Assembly (NCBI GenBank): GCA_013002885.1 | Contig: JABDLS010000155.1 | Location: 1 to 33,829, forward strand | Direction of reading: 5' to 3' | DNA: 33,829 nucleotides | DNA from: Gemmatimonadota bacterium | GTDB lineage: Bacteria > Gemmatimonadota > Gemmatimonadetes > Longimicrobiales > Gaopeijiaceae | Shown: one piece after another, positions 14,355 to 20,794 of the stretch | How the letters are laid out: each line of letters starts with the position of its first letter | How positions within the stretch are numbered: the stretch's first letter is position 1 | Program-made: the position numbers and the translations under genes | The notes under the pieces: model-generated | Seen by the model: the letters and a program-made list of their open reading frames with translations, nothing else | What the model was told of the DNA's origin: nothing | Database searches by the model: none

Positions 14355-14969
14355 ATGCGTAGATGGGCGCTTCTCCCGAAAGGGAAGTCGACGCACCCGA
14401 ATCCCAGAGAACGAATGATGCGTGTTTTCTCCCGATCACGATTGATCGCCCTGACAGCCACCTTGGCGGCGTGTTCGTCCGGAGGTCCCCAGAGTACCGG
14501 GGACCCAGCGGATCTGGAGGCGTATTCCTTCATGGTCGGGTCATGGGAAGGAGAGCTCGAGTATCTGGACTACGGCGACAACCGTACTCTGGTCGCGCTC
14601 CCCACGAGCCTGAGTTGCGAGCTGGGGGCAGATGGCACCTCCCTCGATCTCCGCTTTTCGTACGTGGAGCCCAACGGTCGTGTGGAGACCTCCACCGAGC
14701 GGCTCACCGTGACGCCCGAAGGGCTCTATATGGGAGACCTCTGGCAAATCAGGGACTCGGCTGACCAGGTGCTGGCTGGAGTCTTCCGAGTGGTGCTCGA
14801 ACGAGTCGGGGAGGACAATGGCCAGATGGCAACTCTAGTCAACTCGATCATTCGTGAAGGCGATGAACTGACGATCACTTCTACGGTAACCTACATTTCT
14901 TCAGGGGAGTCATTGCAGAGAAACCAATACCGACTGCGCAGATCAGATCGGGCGCCCGAGCACAGGTAG
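14355..14969 (+). CDS. Putative lipoprotein, cassette gene
   Basis: This roughly 204-residue exported protein has no recognised family. A signal peptide (MRVFSRSRLIALTATLAACSSGG) ends in the lipobox LAAC, so the mature protein would be anchored by Cys. The mature part (SFMVGSWEGELEYLDYGDNRTLVALP..., RFSYVEPNGRVETSTERLTVTPEG) is beta-rich and recalls DUF1579/THAP4-like lipid- or haem-binding barrels with the MVGSWEG motif; that is only a guess. ATG 14355 has a strong AGGAGGG site but gives a 20-residue extra n-region. ATG 14415 or 14418 gives an ideal signal peptide but a weaker site. Confidence 0.75.
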   Translation: MRRWALLPKGKSTHPNPRERMMRVFSRSRLIALTATLAACSSGGPQSTGDPADLEAYSFMVGSWEGELEYLDYGDNRTLVALPTSLSCELGADGTSLDLRFSYVEPNGRVETSTERLTVTPEGLYMGDLWQIRDSADQVLAGVFRVVLERVGEDNGQMATLVNSIIREGDELTITSTVTYISSGESLQRNQYRLRRSDRAPEHR

Positions 14970-15019
14970 TTGGGTGCGTGATTTCAACACGTACCTCGCG
15001 CGTCCAGCGCTCCGAATCG

Positions 15020-15047
15020 CCGTCAGATAAAACGAGTTATCTGTGAT
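15020..15047. repeat. Boundary B4: best dif-like dyad CAGATAA-AACGAG-TTATCTG
   Basis: Perfect 7-bp inverted arms (15024-15030 and 15037-15043) surround AACGAG. The 11-6-11 layout with ATAA-N6-TTAT is that of Xer core sites (E. coli dif has ATAA-TGTATA-TTAT). Read as attC boxes, it is an AGATAA R''-like half and a GTTATCT R' half with the whole stem-loop missing. It lies 54 bases after the preceding gene's stop and 71 bases before the next start. Confidence 0.65.
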
Positions 15048-15114
15048 CGCTAGAGCATGCAGCCGGCTGCCGGATGAGATTTGCAGGACGCACTGAAGGC
15101 GTAGAGAAGGGCGA

Positions 15115-16287
15115 ATGAAACAAGCACGTCTCATGATGCTGTGTGCCTCATTGGTGCAGTTTGGGTGCACCGAGAGTCGCGCGTCTATCGATGCCGAGAG
15201 GTGGGACTCGGCAGGTGTAGAGATGCTGTCGTATTCCTCCTTGACCCATAAAGGGTCCCTTCAAGTGTCGGCGGAGCCGGCCGTGTGGATCGAGGGGGAC
15301 GCGCGAATTCCTCCGTTCGACCGCATCACCGCGGTCACGATTCTCCGAGACAGTAGCATTGTCGTCGCGGACCAAGGCGCGAGTCAGGTGCACGCCTTTG
15401 GCGCGGACGGTTCGTACCTCTGGTCGGCGGGCCGCCCAGGTGGAGGTCCCGGCGAGTTCCAGAGGCTCGAGCAACTCTTCGTGACAGGGAATGACACGAT
15501 CCTGGCGGTGGACCCGAGGTCGAGACGAATCACAGTGCTCTCACCGACAGGGGATTACGTTCGAGATGATCGATTCCCGGAGAGCGTGGGGTCGCCCGTC
15601 GCTCTGTTGGCGAGTGAGGAGGTGGTGTATTTGGACCAGCAGCGTACAGACGCCCACACGGTGGGGGTTCATCACACCTCGGCGACGTGGTCAGCGGCGG
15701 ACCCCGCCGGGGCGGCGGTTCGGGAGCTGCTGACCACCCCCGGCCACGACTCATACTACGGCATCGCCAGCGGCAGGAATGTCATCTTCAATCCGAGCTT
15801 CTTGCGTCACGTGTATGTAGTGCCCTTGATGACCGGCTTCGCCCTTGCTTTGAGTGACGAGGGGCGCATCGATCAACACGGCCGTGGAGGAGAATTGTTG
15901 AGGAGCGTGCTCATTCCAGATGAGTTGCTCTCGGTCGAGGTCGCGGACCCCCAGGCCGTGCGCGACGGACTACTCGAAAGTGTCCCGCCGGCGATGCAGG
16001 ACGGCTTCAGGTCGCTTGTCCAGGACCTTCCAGTTCCGGCTCGGTGGCCTCCGATCGGAGGACTCATCGCTGATGATGCTCACCGACTGTGGGTGCAAGA
16101 GTATCAGGCTTCCAGAGAGGACGAAATCACGTGGCACGTGTTCGCCGCGGACGGCACCCATCTGGATCAGGTCACGACGCCCGGTGGGTTCACGCCCCGG
16201 GTGGTGCGACACGACGTGGTCGCCGGCGTGTGGCGAGATGAACTGGACGTGCAGTCCGTCCGCCTCTACCGGGTTCTTGCGCGGTAA
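15115..16287 (+). CDS. 6-bladed beta-propeller lipoprotein
   Basis: This 390-residue protein has a signal peptide ending in FGC (lipobox LVQFGC), then DSAGVEMLSYSS, the usual opening of propeller lipoproteins abundant in Gemmatimonadota and Bacteroidota. Blade-like repeats follow: ITAVTILRDSSIVVADQGASQVHAFGADGSYLWSAGRPGGGPGEF and LFVTGNDTILAVDPRSRRITVLSPTGDYVRD. The RPGGGPGEF loop is a marker of this family (BF3164/6-bladed type). It probably binds a ligand or partner protein at the cell surface; no enzyme activity is indicated. The ATG at 15115 has AGAAGGG upstream. It sits alone between B4 and B5. A truncated relative lies at 18623. Confidence 0.88.
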   Translation: MKQARLMMLCASLVQFGCTESRASIDAERWDSAGVEMLSYSSLTHKGSLQVSAEPAVWIEGDARIPPFDRITAVTILRDSSIVVADQGASQVHAFGADGSYLWSAGRPGGGPGEFQRLEQLFVTGNDTILAVDPRSRRITVLSPTGDYVRDDRFPESVGSPVALLASEEVVYLDQQRTDAHTVGVHHTSATWSAADPAGAAVRELLTTPGHDSYYGIASGRNVIFNPSFLRHVYVVPLMTGFALALSDEGRIDQHGRGGELLRSVLIPDELLSVEVADPQAVRDGLLESVPPAMQDGFRSLVQDLPVPARWPPIGGLIADDAHRLWVQEYQASREDEITWHVFAADGTHLDQVTTPGGFTPRVVRHDVVAGVWRDELDVQSVRLYRVLAR

Positions 16288-16329
16288 GACGCAGAGGGAG
16301 AGGCGACTCGCGTAGTGGGAGGGCGACTA

Positions 16330-16349
16330 CAGATAAAACGAGCTAGGCG
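16330..16349. repeat. Boundary B5 (CAGATAA-AACGAG-CTAGGC)
   Basis: The left arm CAGATAA and centre AACGAG (16337-16342) are identical to B4, but the right arm is CTAGGC. GCTAGGC is one base from GTTAGGC, the classical integron R' box. The boundary seems to be a hybrid of the two types. It lies 43 bases after the propeller gene and 29 bases before the next start. Confidence 0.5.
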
Positions 16350-16377
16350 AAACCGAGAACAGGCTGGAGGTAGAATC

Positions 16378-16866
16378 GTGCGGTGGCGGAGATCAACGAT
16401 GCTCGCTCTGCTTGGGCTAGCTGCAATGACAAGCTGCACAGGGGCGGATGCCGATATGGACGCTACGGGATTGCAGGAGTTGGGAACGGCATACACCGAC
16501 GCTTGGAATCGCTTGGATCCGGTCGGAGTCGCGTCATTCCATCAGGAAACCAGCTTTCTGAAGGTGAATAGTGGAGAACCCGCCGTTGGACACGACGCGA
16601 TTGCCGAGGTAGCCCAGGGCTTCATGTCAGCCTTTCCCGACATGGTCTTGGAAATGGACTCGATCATCGCGACGGAGGCCGGCGCTGAATACCACTGGAC
16701 GTACAGCGGGACGAATACGGGCCCGGGGGGAACGGGAATGCCCGTCCGTTTCAGCGGCTACGAAGAGTGGACCCTGGGCGACAACGGATTGATCGCTGGC
16801 GCGCTGGGCCATTTCGACGAAGCCGAGTACGCGCGCCAGCTTGAGGTCGGGGTTGGGGGAGGCTAG
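16378..16866 (+). CDS. SnoaL/NTF2-like lipoprotein, cassette gene
   Basis: This 162-residue exported protein starts at GTG 16378, chosen for GGAGG seven bases upstream and because it lies downstream of boundary B5. The signal peptide MRWRRSTMLALLGLAAMTSC ends in a lipobox. The mature part has the cone-fold pattern of SnoaL-like ester-cyclase or NTF2-like proteins: LGTAYTDAWNRLDPVGVASFHQETS, GHDAIAEVAQGFMSAFPDMVLEMDSI, YHWTYSGTNTGPGGTG, and GYEEWTLGDNGLIAGALGHFDEAEYARQL. Ligand or reaction is unknown. It is followed 23 bases later by attC 3. Confidence 0.85.
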   Translation: MRWRRSTMLALLGLAAMTSCTGADADMDATGLQELGTAYTDAWNRLDPVGVASFHQETSFLKVNSGEPAVGHDAIAEVAQGFMSAFPDMVLEMDSIIATEAGAEYHWTYSGTNTGPGGTGMPVRFSGYEEWTLGDNGLIAGALGHFDEAEYARQLEVGVGGG

Positions 16867-16889
16867 AGACCGGAACGGACGTGGTCTTC

Positions 16890-16985
16890 GCCCAACAATG
16901 CGGTTTCCGGTTCCGCTCACTACGTTCGCTCCACTGAAGCACGGCGCCTGATGGGCGCCGCGCCGGCAACTTTGAACGGTTGGAC
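16890..16985 (+). repeat. attC-like recombination site 3
   Basis: R'' GCCCAAC (16890-16896) and R' GTTGGAC (16979-16985) both match the RYYYAAC and GTTRRRY consensus. L'' is GTTTCCGG and L' CCGGCAAC (one mismatch). The inner part, CTGAAGCACGGCGCC..GGCGCCGCGCCGGCAACT, closely matches attC 1. The right end, AACTTTGAACG, matches attC 2. Length 96 bases. Confidence 0.87.
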
Positions 16986-17055
16986 ATGCGAAAGAGCGAC
17001 CGGGCCCCGGCCGGCTTCCTTTCGCCATGATTGGCTGTAAGCCTAGTGTGACTTG

Positions 17056-17781
17056 ATGCACGATGCGCCGACCGAGACCAAGGCCTGCTTGAACTGCGGC
17101 AAGGGCTTGGCGGGATCGTACTGTAGCAGTTGCGGGCAGGCGGCCCAATCGCCGCTCAAGCCTCTACTTGAGTTCGTCCAAGAGAGTCTGTCGGAAGTGC
17201 TCTCGCTGGACGGGACGCAGATTCGGTCCTTGAGGGCCCTTCTAACCAAGCCAGGCCTGCTGTCGGCCGAGTACCTCGATGGGAGGCGGACACACTACGT
17301 GCACCCGGTGCGGCTTTTCATCGTGGTCGGAGTGGTGTCCTACTTCGTCACCACGCTCTTTCCCGAGCAGAGGCTGCTGTTCTCAATGGGCCCGGTGCTG
17401 TTCGGCTCCGAAGCCGTGGGTGTCGAGTTCCTTTTCTTAGCTGCCATTATCCCCGTCGGCGCCCTCGCGCATTGGATCGTGCTGAGAAGGACAATTCCTT
17501 TCTTCCTCGGACATCTCGTGTTCGTGCTACACGTGGTAGCCTTCAGCTTCGTTCTGTCTCCGATCGAGGCCGTACTATCGTGGGCGACCGCCACGAGACC
17601 GGTTCTGAGTCTCGTCGGGCTTGTGGCCCCCCTCGCCTGGGCGGGCTATTGGCTCGCTGCCTTGAGTAGGGTCCTGGGCGGGACGTTTCGAGAAGCACTG
17701 AAGCCAGCACTCTTCATCTATATCCTGTTTGTAACGTTCCTCGGCCCGTTCGCTTGGCTCGTGGACTCGGGGTGGTTCTAA
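17056..17781 (+). CDS. DUF3667-like zinc-ribbon membrane protein, cassette gene
   Basis: This 241-residue protein has an N-terminal zinc ribbon, CLNCGKGLAGSYCSSCGQ, followed by SLDGTQIRSLRALLTKPGLLSAEYLDGRRTHYVHPVRLFIVVGVVSYFV, the typical DUF3667 layout. About five hydrophobic segments follow, to a C-terminal FGPFAWLVDSGWF-like helix. The function of the family is unknown; it is an inner-membrane protein with a cytoplasmic metal-binding head. ATG 17056 is preferred; TTG 17053 is in the same frame. It lies between attC 3 and attC 4 as the last unit with clear sites on both sides. Confidence 0.88.
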   Translation: MHDAPTETKACLNCGKGLAGSYCSSCGQAAQSPLKPLLEFVQESLSEVLSLDGTQIRSLRALLTKPGLLSAEYLDGRRTHYVHPVRLFIVVGVVSYFVTTLFPEQRLLFSMGPVLFGSEAVGVEFLFLAAIIPVGALAHWIVLRRTIPFFLGHLVFVLHVVAFSFVLSPIEAVLSWATATRPVLSLVGLVAPLAWAGYWLAALSRVLGGTFREALKPALFIYILFVTFLGPFAWLVDSGWF

Positions 17782-17813
17782 TGGGGGGACTCACGGCGAT
17801 CGGCGCGCAGGTC

Positions 17814-17971
17814 CCGTAACAACCGGGTGCCTCCTCCGCTCGCTGCGCTCGCTCCGAGCTGCGTGGCTCGATAGCATATCTGCCATGTGAGACGTGTTGG
17901 CGAGAACGAACGATGTCGGAACTTCGGACCGCTCCTGGAGGGGCCACGTCGGCACCCTCAGAACGTTACGT
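17814..17971 (+). repeat. attC-like recombination site 4 (long)
   Basis: R'' CCGTAAC (17814-17820), L'' GGGTGCC (17825-17831), L' GGCACCC (17951-17957, perfect complement), R' GTTACGT (17965-17971). CGTAAC and GTTACG are perfect complements. At 158 bases it is longer than the other three sites but within the known range of attC. The inside is rich in GCTCG repeats and palindromes. Confidence 0.78.
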
Positions 17972-18056
17972 GACAGCGAGCGAGCGGGGAGGCTTTGGCT
18001 CCTAGCGTGAGGCTCTGCGGCCGTGATGCCCGCGAGGACAGAATGGAGTCGTTGCT

Positions 18057-18596
18057 ATGACAGACTGGCTGAAGCGTATTAGGGGCGCCGTCGGTATGGG
18101 GCTGACTTGGGCAGGCCTCTGGTCCGCAATCGGTGCGTTGGTGGCGGTGCTACCAGGGACGATCATCGCGCCTTACCCGATTCCACTGGAGTGGCTGGTC
18201 GGTTTTTCCGCTCAGTTTGCAGCGCAGTTTGCTGTTCTTGGCTTCATTGGGGGTACGACGTTCTCTATGGTCCTCGGGGCGACCGAGGGTCGGCGCAGAT
18301 TCGATCAGATGTCGCTCACTCGATTCGCGGCGTGGGGAGCGATCGGAGGCCTCATGATGTTGGCGGTCCGAGAGCCTATTGCGGAGTCCGTCATGAGAGT
18401 CCTCGTGAGCGTCGGTATGCCAGGAGTGAATTGGGCGTACGGCATCTCTGGGAGCATCATTGTGCTGCTTGGCGCAGGCTCGGCTGCTGGTTCACTGGCA
18501 CTAGCCAGGAGCGTCGACGACCAAGAGTTGCTCGAAGCCGGTGAAGGGATTGTCGAGATCGGGTTGACCGACCATGAAGTGCGGCGGCTGCTATAG
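18057..18596 (+). CDS. Membrane protein of unknown function
   Basis: This 179-residue protein has four hydrophobic segments: GLTWAGLWSAIGALVAVLPGTII, FSAQFAAQFAVLGFIGGTTFSMVLG, FAAWGAIGGLMMLAV, and GISGSIIVLLGAGSAAGSLALA. A soluble C-terminus (SVDDQELLEAGEGIVEIGLTDHEVRRLL) follows. I recognise no family, although similar proteins accompany lipoproteins in related genomes. The ATG at 18057 has GGAG about ten bases upstream. It follows attC 4 and could be the last cassette, but no attC follows it. Confidence 0.75.
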   Translation: MTDWLKRIRGAVGMGLTWAGLWSAIGALVAVLPGTIIAPYPIPLEWLVGFSAQFAAQFAVLGFIGGTTFSMVLGATEGRRRFDQMSLTRFAAWGAIGGLMMLAVREPIAESVMRVLVSVGMPGVNWAYGISGSIIVLLGAGSAAGSLALARSVDDQELLEAGEGIVEIGLTDHEVRRLL

Positions 18597-18622
18597 TGCC
18601 CGGGGGTGCAAAGTGGTTCACC

Positions 18623-18952
18623 GTGAGGCCCTTTAGGACCTTGACAATGGCGCTCTCGGCTTCGCTGCTGGCGTGTTCCGATGGGCTACCAGGCGGGGGC
18701 GCTGCTGTGACGGTCGTCGACAGCGCTGGCATCAGGATCGCCAAGAACGACCTGAGTCGACTCGGCGAGCGCTGCCAACTCTCCGCGTCGCCGCGTCTCT
18801 CCATCGGTGACCGCGCGGATGATCCGACGCACGTACTGTACAGGGTGTTCGGAGCGACAGTCCTCAGTGATGGCCGAGTGGCGTTAGTCAATCAGGGCTC
18901 TCAGGAATTGCGGTTCTACTCGAGTCTCGGGGAGGACTGGTCGAAATCGTAG
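18623..18952 (+). CDS. Truncated 6-bladed beta-propeller lipoprotein
   Basis: Starting at GTG 18623 the product is MRPFRTLTMALSASLLACSDG..., a lipoprotein signal with Cys. AVTVVDSAGIRIAKND follows, then LSIGDRADDPTHVLYRVFGATVLSDGRVALVNQGSQELRFYSSLGE: the N-terminus and first blade of the propeller family seen at 15115. It stops after about 109 residues, where relatives run to nearly 400, so it is a fragment. The following 67 bases do not continue the domain. It may be a decayed cassette or the product of a deletion. GTG 18596, overlapping the previous stop, is an alternative start. Confidence 0.6.
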   Translation: MRPFRTLTMALSASLLACSDGLPGGGAAVTVVDSAGIRIAKNDLSRLGERCQLSASPRLSIGDRADDPTHVLYRVFGATVLSDGRVALVNQGSQELRFYSSLGEDWSKS

Positions 18953-19019
18953 CATGTCCGGTCGCGGCCACGTTTTCCGTGTTCCCTAGTGATCGTCAAC
19001 GACTCACCAGGGAGGTCCC

Positions 19020-20063
19020 ATGAACCCGCACCGTCGTTCTGCCCGCCGAGCGCTCACATTCGTCGTCACTTCCCTGCTTCTCTCCCTCGGCTGCGGCGAC
19101 GGAGGGATCGACATCACCGAACCGGTAGCTGGCGACGCTACCACGCCGGACCTTCCCGCCGGTCCGGCGGTCGTCGGCGATACCATCTACGCGCTCGACA
19201 TGGCCAACCGACTCATGTTGTTCGGTTCGGAGAGCTACGGGACGGTGAGCCGGGTTCTTCCCATCCGGGGGGTACCGATCTTCCACCGGATCGTCGGAAT
19301 CGACATCCGCCCCTCCGACGGACTCCTCTACGGGGTCGGAAGCGACAGCCGCGTCTACGTGATCGATCCGTCCACCACCGTGGCCACTCCGGTCTCGGCC
19401 GAGCGGTTCACGCCCCACGTGAGTCAGTTCTTCGATGTCCATTTCGCGATGGCCTTCGACCCCTCGACCGATCGCATCCGTCTGATCTCGGCGGAGACCC
19501 GGGCGAACTGGTCGATCAATGCCGACAATGGGACCGCCACCGCCGGAGAGCCGGCGCGGTACGCAGAAGACGATCCGAACGAGACGACACCCCCCGCCAT
19601 CTCGGGCATCGCCTTCGCCCCTACGCAGGCGTCTGGCGTTGCGGGGCCGGTCGGTCAAGGCTCTCCATGTGAAGACCTGATGTATGCGTTCGACTCCGAC
19701 ATCTCCCAACTCGGGGTCGTGTGCGACGGAGATCTGATGGAGATCGAATCCCTTTTCGAGATCCCCCTGTCGGTAACGCGCTGCAGTGAGGTGAGCTTCG
19801 ACCCCGACGGCAACCTCTTCGCGATCGTCCTGGACGCGGCAGCAGGCGTAAACCGGCTCGGGAAGATCGACCCCGAGACCGGGGACGTTCAGTGGTCCGG
19901 GGACGTGCCGCACGACTCTCCCATCCAGGACATCGCATACCCTCCCACAACCGGATCGTCCAACGCACCCGTGCGGTCGTCACGTGCCACGGACTCTGAG
20001 TCCTACTACCCGACGGCTCCGACCGCATCCCAAGGCGACCTCACCGCTGCGTGCGCCGGATGA
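19020..20063 (+). CDS. DUF4394-domain lipoprotein
   Basis: This 347-residue exported protein has signal peptide RRALTFVVTSLLLSLGCGDGG with a lipobox Cys. The body matches the DUF4394 propeller-like repeat: VVGDTIYALDMANRLMLFGSE, IVGIDIRPSDGLLYGVGSDSRVYVIDPST, MAFDPSTDRIRLISAETRANWSINADNG, and VSFDPDGNLFAIVLDAAAGVNRLGKIDPETG. No enzymatic motif is seen; such proteins are usually surface-exposed. GGAGGT precedes the ATG. The last 35 residues after IAYPP are low-complexity and may be an added tail. It is outside the cassette array; the 168 bases downstream hold no other gene. Confidence 0.85.
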   Translation: MNPHRRSARRALTFVVTSLLLSLGCGDGGIDITEPVAGDATTPDLPAGPAVVGDTIYALDMANRLMLFGSESYGTVSRVLPIRGVPIFHRIVGIDIRPSDGLLYGVGSDSRVYVIDPSTTVATPVSAERFTPHVSQFFDVHFAMAFDPSTDRIRLISAETRANWSINADNGTATAGEPARYAEDDPNETTPPAISGIAFAPTQASGVAGPVGQGSPCEDLMYAFDSDISQLGVVCDGDLMEIESLFEIPLSVTRCSEVSFDPDGNLFAIVLDAAAGVNRLGKIDPETGDVQWSGDVPHDSPIQDIAYPPTTGSSNAPVRSSRATDSESYYPTAPTASQGDLTAACAG

Positions 20064-20231
20064 CTCTCGGGCGAGGGGGCAGAGCCCACGGGGAGTCCCC
20101 GCCTTCGGTGCCACGGCTTGCAGGCTCGGGCGTCGGCGGTCCATGTTCGCCCCTAGTGCCCCCACGCAGGCGAGCCGATGGCATCTCGACGGGCACCTTG
20201 GGAACGAACCCTGTTCAGGACGCGGACGCGC

Positions 20232-20783
20232 GTGCCCACCTCTGTGACAGAACTCCTCATCGAGTCCCGTCTCGGTACCAAGGACCGGGCGGACGAACTC
20301 TTCCGTCGGCTCCATGCGGAGCTCGAGACGGTTGCTCGCCGTCAACTCAGGGCCAGAGGCGGATCGACCTTGGACACCTCGGGTCTGGTCAACGAGACGT
20401 ACCTGCGCATCGTCGAGCAGGATCGCGTGGACTGGAAGGATCGGGCGCACTTCTTCGGGTACGCCGCCAAGGCCATGCGCCACGTCCTCGTGAGCCGTGC
20501 CCGACGCAGAACGGCCCTGAAACGGGGATCGGGGCGTCGCCCGGTGACTTTCACGGAGGGGATCATTCCGGTGGACGAAGCGTCTGCGGTGCTCATCGAC
20601 CTCGGCGATGCTCTGGAGGAGCTCGAGGCCGACGAGCCGAGGCTTGCCCAGGTCGTGGACCTTCGCTTTTTCGCCGGACTCGGGGAGCAGGAGGCAGCCG
20701 AGGTTCTCGGCGTGTCCGCGCGGACCGTCCGGCGGGATTGGGTCAAGGCACGGGCGTACTTGCACGACCGACTGGCGGTGTGA
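20232..20783 (+). CDS. ECF-type RNA polymerase sigma factor (TIGR02999-like)
   Basis: This sigma-70 family factor of the TIGR02999/ECF type is usually encoded beside Ser/Thr kinases. Region 2 is LFRRLHAELETVARRQLRARGGSTLDTSGLVNETYLRIVEQDRVDWKDRAHFFGYAAKAMRHVLVSRARRR. Region 4 is VVDLRFFAGLGEQEAAEVLGVSARTVRRDWVKARAYLHDRL. The GTG at 20232 (PTSVTELL) fits the family start; ATG 20178 is an alternative with 18 extra residues, and neither has a strong ribosome-binding site. It lies 11 bases upstream of the TPR kinase, which suggests control of that operon or of a shared signalling pathway. Confidence 0.9.
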   Translation: MPTSVTELLIESRLGTKDRADELFRRLHAELETVARRQLRARGGSTLDTSGLVNETYLRIVEQDRVDWKDRAHFFGYAAKAMRHVLVSRARRRTALKRGSGRRPVTFTEGIIPVDEASAVLIDLGDALEELEADEPRLAQVVDLRFFAGLGEQEAAEVLGVSARTVRRDWVKARAYLHDRLAV

Positions 20784-20794
20784 GGAACTGAGCT

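Larger units (their letters stand above)
10666..17971 (+). mobile_element. Integron-like gene-cassette array
   Basis: The array consists of nine short units, each with one gene or a toxin-antitoxin pair, all on the + strand and separated by recognisable boundary elements. Four boundaries (ending 12220, 13488, 16985 and 17971) have attC architecture: an RYYYAAC-like R'' box, an L'' box, imperfect palindrome, a complementary L' box, and a GTTRRRY-like R' box. Three of these share similar internal sequence, like the repeats of chromosomal integrons. Five other boundaries carry a short AACGAG-GTTAT-type motif. Contents are typical of sedentary integron cassettes: TA modules, small membrane proteins and lipoproteins of unknown role. 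Base composition is visibly more AT-rich than the flanks. The Xer-like recombinase just upstream is the presumed integrase. The right end is uncertain: the gene at 18057 has no following site. Confidence 0.75.

Noticed and set aside
10666..18600. CRISPR array or prophage
   Set aside because: The repeats are not regularly spaced with unique spacers, and no cas or phage structural genes are present.
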